Shown one piece after another: positions 1 to 9,636 of a stretch of DNA of 64,000 nt. Under the pieces are notes generated by a model that saw only the letters and a list, made by a program, of their open reading frames with translations, searched no databases and was not told where the DNA came from. Position numbers and translations under genes: made by a program. Position 1 is the first letter of the stretch. Each line of letters starts with the position of its first letter. Origin of the DNA: an uncultured beta proteobacterium (lineage in GTDB: Bacteria; Pseudomonadota; Gammaproteobacteria; Burkholderiales; SG8-39); contig CAIOLO010000089.1 in NCBI GenBank assembly GCA_903859155.1, forward strand, positions 1 to 64,000, written 5' to 3'.

Positions 1-136
1 CCAAAAGCTTGCCGCGCTGCTTCTGGCAGCCGGCGCGAGATTTATGCGACGGCGGTTTCATGTACGACCGCGCGGCCAAAAGCTTGCCGCGCTGCTTCTG
101 GCAGCCGGCGCGAGATTTATGCGACGGCGGTTTCAT
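1..136. repeat. Tandem direct repeat, 61-bp identical unit at 1-61 and 76-136 (period 75 bp), running off the left edge
   Basis: ccaaaagcttgccgcgctgcttctggcagccggcgcgagatttatgcgacggcggtttcat occurs twice, separated by gtacgaccgcgcgg; second copy abuts the stop codon of the Lon-like gene. Confidence 0.95.
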
Positions 137-2623
137 CTAGCGCTTTCCGCGATTTGGCAGGTGCAGCCTTCGCGCACGCGCGCCTGCGCCTTCGCGACCG
201 CTACTGCGCTCGGCGTATTTGACCAGCCGTTGTTCCACCAGTGCATTGATGGAGCCCTCGGGAAAACCGCCGTTGCCGTCTGCTGCCCCGGCGGTAATCC
301 CCGTGAGCAGCGCGATACCCTGGTCGATGTGGGTTATCGGGTAAATGTGGAATCGGCCCTGAGCCACAGCTTCGACCACCTGATCCTTCAGCATCAGATG
401 TTTTTCGTTCGATGCGGGAATAAGCACGCCCTGCTCGCCGCTGAGGCCGCGTGCATTGCACAGGTCGAAGAATCCCTCGATCTTTTCATTGACCCCTCCG
501 ATCGCCTGTACGTCGCCATGCTGATTGACCGAGCCGGTGACCGCCAGCGACTGCGACACAGGCAGATCTGCTAGGGCCGAGAGCAATGCATAGAGTTCCG
601 CGGAGGAAGCGCTGTCGCCCTCGACGCCGCCGTAGCTTTGCTCGAACACCAGGCTTGCCGACAGCGACAGGGGAGCCTCCAGGGCGTAGCGACCTGCCAG
701 AAAGCCAGAGAGGATGAGTACACCCTTGGAATGGAGCGGCCCGCCCAGTTCGGCCTCGCGTTCGATATCGACAACGCGGCCTGAGCCGGGCCGCACGCGC
801 GCGGTAATGCGGTGAGGCATGCCGAAAGCGAAACCTCCCAGCTGCATTACCGACAGGCCGTTGATCTGTCCGGCACGACTGCCCGACGTATCGATCAGCA
901 GTGTGCCGCGCAACACTTCTTCCTGCAGGCGCGAGCGCACCCGGCCGGCACGCGCCTCGGTGGCGACGATGGCCTGGCGCACATCGGGCGCGGTAATGAG
1001 ATTTCTCCCGGCTTGTGCCGCCCAGTGATCGGATTCGCGCAGCAGGTCGGCCAGTGCCATCGTTCGTGCCGAGAGCTTGCCCGAGTCGGCGGCCACGCGC
1101 GAGGCGCGCTCCACGACCTGTGCGACCGCGGCGGGATCCAGCGGGCGAAGCGATTCCTGCCGGGCGACGGCAGCCACCGTGCCCGCGTATTTCAGGTCCG
1201 CACCGGGGTGTCGCTCCATGTCCTCGTCGAAATCGACCAGCACCTTGAACAGCGCACCGAACTCCGGGTCGTACTGGTGCAGCAGGTAGTAATGCGTGCG
1301 CTGGCCGATCAGCACCACCTTGACATCCAGCGGGATTGGCTGTGGTTGCAGCGAAACGGTGCTCACCAGGCTGAGTGCCTGGCCCAGTGATTCCATGTGG
1401 ATCTGGCGCGATCGCAGCGCCCGCTTGAGCGCCTCCCATGCAAACGGCTGCGCGAGCAGGCGCAGCGCATCGAGTATCAGGTAGCCGCCATTGGCGCGGT
1501 GCAGGGCACCGGACTGGATGAGGGTGAAATCGGTTTTCAGCGCGCCCATTTGCGCAACGTGCTCGATGCGACCGACCAGATTGTCGTGGGTTGGATTGTC
1601 CTCGTAGACCACCGGGGAGCCGGTCTGGCCGGCGTGCTCCACCAGGACGTTGACCTCCATGCGGCGCAATGGCGAATCGGCCCCCTCTGACTGGGGTGGT
1701 GGAATGCCAAACAGTGCCGGCGGTTCGCCGTCTTTAGCAGGCTGGAAGAACTCCGATTTGTCCAGTACGTCCGCCTGCGCTGCGCTCAGGTGCGCGATGA
1801 CTTCGGGCAGGTTGGCGTACTTGAGCCTGACATCCTCGATGAGTCCGTTGACTGCAGTGTGGGTGATCTGGCGGTTCAATTCCTCGAGCTTGCGGTGCGC
1901 TTCGCGGCGCCACTTGGGCATTTCGTGAAAGACCTTCTCAAGCTCTTCCTGCAGCGCCGCGATGGCCGATTCAAGGCGCTTTTTTTCCTCGTCGGGCAGT
2001 TTGATGAATTCCTGGGGGGGCATTACCGCGTCATCCAGGCGCGGTGCGAATCCAAATCCTGCCGGCGTGCGCAGCAGTGCGATTCCTTGCGACGAGGCGC
2101 TTTCTTCGATGCCACCCATGGCATGGGCCTGGCGCTCGTTGAATTCGGACTCGATTTCGTGGCGCCGTGCGCGGTACCCATCAGATTCGAAAGCCGCGGG
2201 AATGCCGGTACGCAGGTCCTCCATCAGCCTTTGCATATCGCGCCGGAATTCCACGCCGACCCCGGGGGGCAACTGCAAGGCCTGCGGACGGTGCGGCGCC
2301 GCGAAATTGAATACATAACACCAGTCGCTGCTGACTTTCTCCGCTGCGGCGCGCTCCTCGATCAGGCGGCGCACGATCTGGTGACGGCCCAGGCCCTCGG
2401 GTCCCATCGCGTAGAGGTTGTAGCCTTCGCGGCGCATGCCGATGCCAAAGCGCAGCGCCTCCACGGCGCGGTCCTGCCCGAGCGTGTACCCGGCGTCAGT
2501 TATCTCGCCGGTGTTTGCAAAGGTAAATTGCGACGCATCGCAGCGCCGGCAAAGCCTTTCGGCAGGCAGTTCGGTCGGGGTGGCCTGGTCGCCGGACAGA
2601 AGGTCTGTCTGAGACATAGACAT
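137..2623 (-). CDS. Lon-related ATP-dependent protease (AAA plus S16 protease domain)
   Basis: ORF 137..2668; C-terminal Lon protease-like segment GDSASSAELYALLSALADLPVSQSLAVTGSVNQHGDVQAIGGVNEKIEGFFDLC contains the expected Ser and Lys; start likely at internal MSMSQTD. Confidence 0.88.
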   Translation of the reverse strand: MSMSQTDLLSGDQATPTELPAERLCRRCDASQFTFANTGEITDAGYTLGQDRAVEALRFGIGMRREGYNLYAMGPEGLGRHQIVRRLIEERAAAEKVSSDWCYVFNFAAPHRPQALQLPPGVGVEFRRDMQRLMEDLRTGIPAAFESDGYRARRHEIESEFNERQAHAMGGIEESASSQGIALLRTPAGFGFAPRLDDAVMPPQEFIKLPDEEKKRLESAIAALQEELEKVFHEMPKWRREAHRKLEELNRQITHTAVNGLIEDVRLKYANLPEVIAHLSAAQADVLDKSEFFQPAKDGEPPALFGIPPPQSEGADSPLRRMEVNVLVEHAGQTGSPVVYEDNPTHDNLVGRIEHVAQMGALKTDFTLIQSGALHRANGGYLILDALRLLAQPFAWEALKRALRSRQIHMESLGQALSLVSTVSLQPQPIPLDVKVVLIGQRTHYYLLHQYDPEFGALFKVLVDFDEDMERHPGADLKYAGTVAAVARQESLRPLDPAAVAQVVERASRVAADSGKLSARTMALADLLRESDHWAAQAGRNLITAPDVRQAIVATEARAGRVRSRLQEEVLRGTLLIDTSGSRAGQINGLSVMQLGGFAFGMPHRITARVRPGSGRVVDIEREAELGGPLHSKGVLILSGFLAGRYALEAPLSLSASLVFEQSYGGVEGDSASSAELYALLSALADLPVSQSLAVTGSVNQHGDVQAIGGVNEKIEGFFDLCNARGLSGEQGVLIPASNEKHLMLKDQVVEAVAQGRFHIYPITHIDQGIALLTGITAGAADGNGGFPEGSINALVEQRLVKYAERSSGREGAGARARRLHLPNRGKR

Positions 2624-2760
2624 GCCGGTCAGTTCTGACGGATTTTCGCAGTCAAGAAAACAGCACACGCCGCTTTGGCGGTGCCTGCCCTTTTAACAAC
2701 CTCGCGATGGTGGCGAAGAAGCGCCACAGGCGCTGCGCCGATGCCTGGCGCCTGCCCGCA

Positions 2761-3051
2761 TCAATGCAATTCCAGCCGGTGCGCGCCATCCTCGGCGGGC
2801 AGGCCGGTATCCGGATCGATCCAGCCGGCAACACCGATTTCATCCTCGGCCTCTTCCAGTGATACGCATGACTCGACCGCGGCCAATTCCAGCGCGGTTC
2901 CGGCATCGATATCGTCCACCACTTCAAGCAGCGACGCGTGCGGGCCGCGCAGGCGCGTCTCGCCATTGAGCCGCCAGTAAAAGCCATCGGCGCGTTCCAG
3001 AACGCTGACGGTCTCGTCCTGGTAGATCGGCTTCATGGATTGTCGTGACAT
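2761..3051 (-). CDS. Conserved hypothetical protein, 96 aa
   Basis: Intact ORF between same-strand genes, plausible composition; no family recognised. Confidence 0.5.
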   Translation of the reverse strand: MSRQSMKPIYQDETVSVLERADGFYWRLNGETRLRGPHASLLEVVDDIDAGTALELAAVESCVSLEEAEDEIGVAGWIDPDTGLPAEDGAHRLELH

Positions 3052-3093
3052 GATGTTCTCCCGGTTTGGCTGTTTCCCGTCTTCGGTCAGGAT

Positions 3094-3879
3094 TCAGTTG
3101 TAGTGCTGGCCCATGGCGGCTTTGAGGCCATCGGCATCGAGAATTCGGATGTGCTTTTGCTGAACGCTGATCATTTCCTCATCCTGGAATTTGGAAAACG
3201 CGCGGCTGACCGTTTCGAGTTTCAGCCCGAGGTAGCTGCCGATTTCCTCGCGGGTCATGCGCAGGTTGAAATCGCTCTTCGAATAGCCGCGGGCATTGAA
3301 GCGTTGCGACAGATTGAGCAGAAATGCGGCCAGGCGTTCCTCCGCCCGCATGCTCCCGAGCAGCAGCATGACCCCGTGTTCGCGTACGATCTCGCGGCTC
3401 ATAACCTTGTGGAACTGGGTCTGCAGGCCGGGCAGGTCGCGGGTGAGTTCCTGCAGTTTCGCGTAGGGAATAACGCAGACCTCGCTATCCTCCAGGGCTA
3501 CGGCGCTGGTACTGTGTGTGCCGGTGCCGATGCCGTCCATGCCGAGCATTTCTCCCCCCATGTGAAACGCGGTGACCTGTTCGCGTCCGTCATCGAGCAT
3601 CAGCGTAGCTTTGAAAAAGCCGCTGCGCAGCGCGTACAGCGAGATGAAGGGGTCGCCGGCGTGATAAACGGTTTCGCCGCGCTTGAGGCGCCTGCGGGTA
3701 TAGACCAGTTCTTCGGCGCGCGTCGCATCGCTCCCGGAGAGTCCGCAGGGCAGGCACAATTCGCGCAGATTGCAGGAAGCACAGCGGGTCGCCACCTTGG
3801 TCACATTACCCGGCACAGGCGTTCGCGGCGGCATGGCAATTTCTGCACGGGTAGCATGGATTTCGATGGGGGGGGTCAT
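3094..3879 (-). CDS. fnr: FNR-type Crp/Fnr transcriptional regulator
   Basis: N-terminal CASCNLRELC plus internal EVCVIPY cysteine as in oxygen-sensing FNR; recognition helix LKLETVSRAFSKFQ (E--SR). Confidence 0.88.
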   Translation of the reverse strand: MTPPIEIHATRAEIAMPPRTPVPGNVTKVATRCASCNLRELCLPCGLSGSDATRAEELVYTRRRLKRGETVYHAGDPFISLYALRSGFFKATLMLDDGREQVTAFHMGGEMLGMDGIGTGTHSTSAVALEDSEVCVIPYAKLQELTRDLPGLQTQFHKVMSREIVREHGVMLLLGSMRAEERLAAFLLNLSQRFNARGYSKSDFNLRMTREEIGSYLGLKLETVSRAFSKFQDEEMISVQQKHIRILDADGLKAAMGQHYN

Positions 3880-3899
3880 GCCTTTCTCCTTTTGATCTG

Positions 3900-4334
3900 C
3901 TAAGCACAGTGGTGATAGTGGTCTTCGTCAGCCTGCCTTGCTGCGCAGCCGGCGAGAATCGCTTCCTTGACCTTGTCGAATTCGGTGCTTTTGTCCAGCA
4001 ATGAACTGGCACCGGCTTCGGCGAACAGGCGACGGTAATGCGGATCCGGGTAATTGGTGAGTACGACGAATACAATTTTCGGTGCCAGCAGGCGCACTTT
4101 GCGAATGACTTCGATGCCGCTGCCGCCCCGCAGATGGATGTCCAGCACCACGGCATCGGGCTTGCTGGAGAGGATGCCGGCTATGGCCTCTGGCGGGGTC
4201 TCGGCCTGGCCGACCACGTCAATGTTGCCGCCCTCCTCGAGCAGTTTGGCCAGGCGCTCGCCGATGGCCGCTGAATCCTCGGCAATGAATACCGTGATGC
4301 GGTTCGGGTTTTGCAGATGCAGCGCTTGTTCCAT
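3900..4334 (-). CDS. Single-domain response regulator (receiver)
   Basis: TVFIAEDSAAIGERL...DAVVLDIHLRGGSGIEVI...VFVVLTNY receiver motifs; 144 aa, no output domain. Confidence 0.85.
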   Translation of the reverse strand: MEQALHLQNPNRITVFIAEDSAAIGERLAKLLEEGGNIDVVGQAETPPEAIAGILSSKPDAVVLDIHLRGGSGIEVIRKVRLLAPKIVFVVLTNYPDPHYRRLFAEAGASSLLDKSTEFDKVKEAILAGCAARQADEDHYHHCA

Positions 4335-4538
4335 GGCCCGAAGTATGCAAGCCGGCTGCGGGACAAACTATCGGCGCCGGCTGAATCAGCGGGTAGGCGG
4401 GCGCCTAAATCCGGGGTAGGAATCGTCCTACGCAAGCTTGGGCCTGCGGGCTCCAGAACGGGGGGGGAGGGACCCGCGCTTTTGCAACTGCGCTTCCGCT
4501 ACCGCCGTTACCCGGCGCCATGGGGCGTGCCGCGTGAC

Positions 4539-5168
4539 TCAGTCCAGGTTGTTTTCCATGGCGTAGCGGATCAGGTCCGCCTGGTTGGTCATGCCCATCT
4601 TCAGCATCAGCCGCGTCTTATGGGTGCTCACAGTCTTGACCGAGAGGTTCAGCTCAGAGGCAATGTCGGTGATGCTTTTTCCCGCCACCAGCAGGCGCAT
4701 CACCTGAAACTCGCGGTCCGAGAGGGTGCTGTGCAGCGGACCTTCTGCGTTGGGCATCGCCCCCAGGGCGATCTGCTCGGCGACCCCCGGAGTGATGAAG
4801 GCGCCACCCGAGGCAACCTTGCGAATGGCCAGAACCAGCTGGGCCTCGGCGGTTCCCTTGGTAAGGTAACCCGAGGCGCCAGCGCGGATGGCGCGCACAG
4901 CATACTGCTGCTCCTCGTGCATGCTCAGTATCAGGATGCGCAGCTTGGGCTTTTCACTCTTGACCTGGCGGATCAGCTCAATGCCGCTGCGACCGGGCAT
5001 GGACATGTCCAGCAACAGCAAGTCGAACTCCAGTTCCCGTGTTCGGACCAGAACCTCATGGCCGTTGCAGGCTTCGCCCACGACGGCGAAATCCTGGCTG
5101 GCATCGAGCATCTGCTTGAGCCCCTCGCGCACGATGGTGTGATCATCAGCGATAACGATGCGTATCAT
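4539..5168 (-). CDS. NarL/FixJ-family response regulator
   Basis: Receiver (IVIADDHTIVREGLKQML, LLLDMSMPGRSG) plus LuxR-type HTH (LSDREFQVMRLLVAGKSITDIASELNLSVKTVSTHKTRLMLKMG). Confidence 0.92.
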   Translation of the reverse strand: MIRIVIADDHTIVREGLKQMLDASQDFAVVGEACNGHEVLVRTRELEFDLLLLDMSMPGRSGIELIRQVKSEKPKLRILILSMHEEQQYAVRAIRAGASGYLTKGTAEAQLVLAIRKVASGGAFITPGVAEQIALGAMPNAEGPLHSTLSDREFQVMRLLVAGKSITDIASELNLSVKTVSTHKTRLMLKMGMTNQADLIRYAMENNLD

Positions 5169-6463
5169 ATGGCTTCACCTGGCGTTTCCAGAGGGATGCG
5201 CACTGCAACGACCGTGCCCTTGCCGGCGTTGCTCTGAACGCTGACCTCGCCGTTGAGCAGGTAGACCCGCTCACGCATGCCAATCAACCCGAATGACCCG
5301 CTTGCCCGGGTTTCCCCTGCGGAAAATCCGCGGCCGTTGTCGCTCACCGTGAGGACCAGTGCGCGTCCTTCGGTCTCAAGCGTCACCTCCACCTGGGTTG
5401 CCGCGGCATGCCGCGCGACATTGGTCAACGATTCCTGCAGGATGCGAAAAATCGCGGTGGCATGAGCTCCAGAGGTCTGAAGATCCGGCGATCCGAACGC
5501 CAGTTCGCAGGATATGCCGCTGCGGCGCTGGAAGTCCTGCACCAGCCACTCCACCGCAGGCGCGAGGCCCAGGTCATCGAGCATCATCGGGCGCAGATCG
5601 GCGGATATGCGCCGGGTCGCCGCAACGGTCTGGTCCAGCAGCAGTTGCATCGACGCGAGCTTCTTCTCCAGGTCGGCCGAGCCGGCGGGCAGCCTCTCGC
5701 GCAGCCAGGCGGCGTCCATCTTGAGTGCGGTGAGTGCCCCGCCCAGTTCGTCGTGCAGTTCGCGTGCGACCCGGCTTTTTTCCTGTTCCCGGACCTTTTG
5801 CGAAACCGAGGCCATCTCGCGGAGCTCTTCGCGCGAGTGGCGCAGCGCCTGCTCCGTGCGCACCCGCTGGCTGATGTCCCTGAGGATGGCCGTGAAGATG
5901 AGTTCGCCGGGTCTGCCCGATTTCGAAATCGATGCTTCCACCGGAAACTCCTCGCCATCGGCGCGCAGGCCGGTCAGCACCGAATGGTCTCCCATGCGGC
6001 GTGATGTGGTGCCGGTTGCGCCGAAATGCGCAACGTGCGCACGATGCGCCTGGCGCAGTCGCGCCGGCAGCAGCATGTCGAGCGGCTGGCCCAGCACCTG
6101 CTCGCGCGGCCGCTGAAAAATCTTTTCCGCAGCCTGGTTGAACAGCACCACCTGTTGCCGTTCATCCACGGTGATGACCGCGTCCATCGCCCCTTCCAGC
6201 ACAGTGCTCACTTGTACCTCGGCGCGGCGCAGGGCGCGCCGGGCGAGGATTTCGTAATGTATCAGTACTGCCGCCGTCGTCAATACAACGACGCCGGCAA
6301 ACGCGCTGGTCAACAGCATCTGCTGCGGATACCAGTTCATCACCTCGGCCAGGGCGGCAAGCAGCATGGTCGCCGCCGCCACCACCAGCACCGGGCCGAG
6401 GAAGATGAGCAGCACGCTGCGGTTTTGCTGCGTGGCCGATTGCGAATGGTCAAATACCGGCAT
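5165..6463 (-). CDS. PAS-domain membrane sensor histidine kinase (HisKA_3 type)
   Basis: Two hydrophobic N-terminal segments, PAS (VLEGAMDAVITVDERQQVVLFNQAAEKIF), H-box ARELHDELGGALTALKMD, ATPase DNGRGFSAGE; 4-bp overlap with downstream regulator. Confidence 0.9.
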   Translation of the reverse strand: MPVFDHSQSATQQNRSVLLIFLGPVLVVAAATMLLAALAEVMNWYPQQMLLTSAFAGVVVLTTAAVLIHYEILARRALRRAEVQVSTVLEGAMDAVITVDERQQVVLFNQAAEKIFQRPREQVLGQPLDMLLPARLRQAHRAHVAHFGATGTTSRRMGDHSVLTGLRADGEEFPVEASISKSGRPGELIFTAILRDISQRVRTEQALRHSREELREMASVSQKVREQEKSRVARELHDELGGALTALKMDAAWLRERLPAGSADLEKKLASMQLLLDQTVAATRRISADLRPMMLDDLGLAPAVEWLVQDFQRRSGISCELAFGSPDLQTSGAHATAIFRILQESLTNVARHAAATQVEVTLETEGRALVLTVSDNGRGFSAGETRASGSFGLIGMRERVYLLNGEVSVQSNAGKGTVVAVRIPLETPGEAI

Positions 6464-6500
6464 GAAGCACCGCCAGCGTATTGGTTTGCGTGATCACCGC

Positions 6501-6514
6501 TTGACCCAGATCAA
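6501..6514. promoter_or_regulatory. FNR-like box TTGACCCAGATCAA
   Basis: One mismatch to TTGATNNNNATCAA; lies in the divergent intergenic region between the histidine kinase and hemN. Confidence 0.7.
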
Positions 6515-6711
6515 TTGGTGCCGACATGCGGCGGCGCACAGTAACAGGCGAACTTGGCAGGAATTTGGGCCGCATCGCGCGACTGTGCAGCCGACCCGTG
6601 CGGGGGAAGGGCAAATCAGCCATTTGTGCCATTTGAGATAAAAACATTGGTCAACGGTTGTGGAAAAGTTTTGGTTTCTATGACCGTCATTGCACGCAAT
6701 CGCGTTTGAGC

Positions 6712-8103
6712 ATGGATATGTATACAAATCTCGTCATAGACGCAGACCTGATCCGCAAATACGGCGGCAACGGCCCGCGCTATACCTCCTATCCCACCGC
6801 CGATCGATTTGTCGAGGCTTTTGACGCCGATGTCTATCGCCACTGGTTGCGCAATAGAAATGTCGGTGGTATCTCCCGTCCGCTTTCATTATACGTACAC
6901 CTGCCATTCTGCGGGACGGTCTGCTATTACTGTGCGTGCAACAAGATCGTCACCGGTGACCGCAGCCGTTCTGCGCCCTACATCAGCTATCTGGCCCGGG
7001 AGGTTGAGCTCCTGTGCACGGAGCTGGGCGAGGACCGCGCCGCCAGCCAGGTGCATTTTGGGGGAGGCACGCCGACTTTTCTTCCGGACAACGAGTTGCG
7101 CGAGCTGATGCGCGTTCTCGGTTCGGGATTCAAGCTGAATCCCGCCGGTGAATACGCCATCGAGATCGACCCGCGCGGCGTGGGCGAGGAGCGGGTCGCG
7201 TTGCTTGCGGAACTGGGCTTTAACCGCATGAGCCTGGGCGTGCAGGATTTCGACCCGGTGGTGCAGCGCGCGGTCAACCGCATCCAGACGATTGAGCAGA
7301 CGCTGGAGACCACGCTTGCGGCGCGTCGCCACGGCTTCCGCTCCATCAATTACGACCTCATCTACGGATTGCCGCGCCAGACTCTGGAAGGGTTCTCGCG
7401 CACCCTCGATCTGGTGTGTGAAGCCGCGCCGGATCGCATTGCGCTGTATTCCTACGCGCACCTGCCCGCCGTCTTCATGCCGCAGCGGCGAATCGCGGCG
7501 GCCGATCTGCCGACCCCGGAGGTGAAACTGCAGCTGATGACCCAGGCGATCGCGAAATTCAGCGCCGCCGGCTACGTCTATATCGGCATGGATCATTTCG
7601 CCAGGCCCGATGACGACCTTGCGCTGGCGCAGCGGCAGGGACGGCTGACGCGGAATTTCCAGGGATATTCAAGTGCCGGCGATGCGGACACCCTGGCGAT
7701 CGGCGTATCGGCCATAAGCAATGTCGGGCCCACCTACAGCCAGAACTACAAGGAACTCGACGATTACGCCGCCCGCCTGGATGACGGCGTGCTGCCGGTG
7801 CTGCGCGGCATAGAGCTGAGCGCAGATGACCTTGCGCGCAGTGCGGTCATACAGTCGCTCGCCTGCCACTTCCGCGTCTCCAAAGAATCCATTTCTATCG
7901 CGCACCTGATCGATTTCGACAGTTATTTCACCCACGAGATGAGCCATCTTGCGCTGCTGCGCGACGATGGCCTGGTGGATATAGACGACGAGTGGATCAC
8001 GGTGACTCCCTCGGGCCGCCTGCTGGTGCGGGCTGTCTGCATGGTGTTCGACCGTTATCTCAGCCAGGGCCAGGCGCGCGCGCAATATTCGCGCGTGCTA
8101 TGA
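6712..8103 (+). CDS. hemN: Oxygen-independent coproporphyrinogen III oxidase
   Basis: Starts MDMYTNLVIDADLIRKYGGNGPRYTSYPTADRF; radical SAM motif CGTVCYYCACNK. Confidence 0.95.
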   Translation: MDMYTNLVIDADLIRKYGGNGPRYTSYPTADRFVEAFDADVYRHWLRNRNVGGISRPLSLYVHLPFCGTVCYYCACNKIVTGDRSRSAPYISYLAREVELLCTELGEDRAASQVHFGGGTPTFLPDNELRELMRVLGSGFKLNPAGEYAIEIDPRGVGEERVALLAELGFNRMSLGVQDFDPVVQRAVNRIQTIEQTLETTLAARRHGFRSINYDLIYGLPRQTLEGFSRTLDLVCEAAPDRIALYSYAHLPAVFMPQRRIAAADLPTPEVKLQLMTQAIAKFSAAGYVYIGMDHFARPDDDLALAQRQGRLTRNFQGYSSAGDADTLAIGVSAISNVGPTYSQNYKELDDYAARLDDGVLPVLRGIELSADDLARSAVIQSLACHFRVSKESISIAHLIDFDSYFTHEMSHLALLRDDGLVDIDDEWITVTPSGRLLVRAVCMVFDRYLSQGQARAQYSRVL

Positions 8104-9506
8104 GCAAGGCGGCGGACCGAGGTGCGTCGTTGCGGCGCGGCCTGCAATTTCTCGGTGCCACCGGCACGGTCACCGGATCAAAATATCTGCTGCGCGCCGG
8201 CGACGCGCGGCTGCTGATCGACTGCGGATTGTTCCAGGGTTACAAGCAATTGCGCCTGCGCAATTGGGCGCCGCTGCCATTGAAGCCAGCGGCACTGTCC
8301 GCCGTGGTGCTCACCCATGCCCATATCGACCACAGCGGCTACTTGCCGCTGCTCGTGCGCAATGGCTTCGCCGGAAAAGCCTATTGCAGTGAGGGCACCC
8401 GTGATTTGTGCCGCGTCATGCTGCCCGATGCAGGCAGGCTGCAGGAAGAGGAAGCCGACTATCTCAACCGGCGCGGGCTGTCGCGCCACAAACCGGCCAG
8501 GCCCCTGTACACCGAAAGGGATGCGAAGCACGCGCTGACATTGCTGCAGCCAGTGGATTTCGGCGTGCCGCTGGATTTGCAGGGCCTGACCCTGACCCTG
8601 TTCCCGGCCGGGCATATCCTGGGCGCCTCCATTGCGAGCCTCGAGCAGGGCAATACGCGCATCGTGTTCTCCGGTGACCTTGGCCGGATGGAGGATGCGG
8701 TCATGGCGCCACCGGCGCGAGTGCGCCACGCGGATTATCTGGTGCTCGAATCGACCTACGGCAACCGTCGCCACGATAATTCCGACCCGCAGGAGAAACT
8801 GGCAAGCCTTATTCGCGCTACTGTGGCCCGCGGCGGCGTGATGCTGATTCCCGCTTTTGCCGTAGGAAGAACCCAGACGCTGCTGCATTTCATCCATAGC
8901 TTGAAGGAACGCGGCGAAATTCCGGCGGACCTGCCGGTGTTCCTGAACAGCCCCATGGCCACCGAAGCGACCGGCGCCTATGTGAAATATTGCGCGCGGC
9001 ATGGCGCCGAACACCGCCTGACGCCGACGCAGATCCAGGCGCTGAGCCACACCGCGGTGTTTGTCGACTCGCCGGACGATTCGCGCCGCCTCAACGCGCG
9101 CGGCGGGCCGATGGTCATCATCGCCGGCAGCGGCATGGCCACCGGCGGGCGCGTGGTGCATCACCTCAAAGCGTTTGCGCCCGATCCGCGCAATACCATC
9201 CTGTTTGCCGGTTTTCAGGCGGGTGGGACACGCGGGGCCACGATGGTCGCTGGCGCCGGTTCGGTGAAGATCCATGGCGAATACGTGCCGGTGCGCGCGC
9301 AGGTGGCCATGATCGAGAACCTGTCAGCGCATGCCGACGCGGGCGAAATCCTTGCCTGGTTGCGCGGCTTCGAGCAGGCACCGCGACAGACCTTCATCAC
9401 CCACGGTGAGCCTGCGGCCGCCGATGCGCTGCGCCGCGACATCGAGGAAGCACTGGGATGGCGCTGCAGCGTGCCGGACTACATGGAATCCGTGGAGCTT
9501 GCTTGA
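8100..9506 (+). CDS. MBL-fold metallo-hydrolase, beta-CASP/RNA-specificity type
   Basis: LTHAHIDHSGYLPLL, ESTYGNR, GSGMATGGRVVHHLK, FITHGEP motifs; ATG overlaps hemN stop (ATGA). Confidence 0.92.
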   Translation: MSKAADRGASLRRGLQFLGATGTVTGSKYLLRAGDARLLIDCGLFQGYKQLRLRNWAPLPLKPAALSAVVLTHAHIDHSGYLPLLVRNGFAGKAYCSEGTRDLCRVMLPDAGRLQEEEADYLNRRGLSRHKPARPLYTERDAKHALTLLQPVDFGVPLDLQGLTLTLFPAGHILGASIASLEQGNTRIVFSGDLGRMEDAVMAPPARVRHADYLVLESTYGNRRHDNSDPQEKLASLIRATVARGGVMLIPAFAVGRTQTLLHFIHSLKERGEIPADLPVFLNSPMATEATGAYVKYCARHGAEHRLTPTQIQALSHTAVFVDSPDDSRRLNARGGPMVIIAGSGMATGGRVVHHLKAFAPDPRNTILFAGFQAGGTRGATMVAGAGSVKIHGEYVPVRAQVAMIENLSAHADAGEILAWLRGFEQAPRQTFITHGEPAAADALRRDIEEALGWRCSVPDYMESVELA

Positions 9507-9636
9507 GGCTGCTCGGTGAGGAGCAGTTCGGCCAGGGCGAGAAGGCTGCACCCGGCCCGTATTCATCTCGACCACGGGCGTTACCCTGACGCGGAATTCC
9601 AGGTGCCGCGGCCCCGGGCAAAATGCATCGTCTTGA

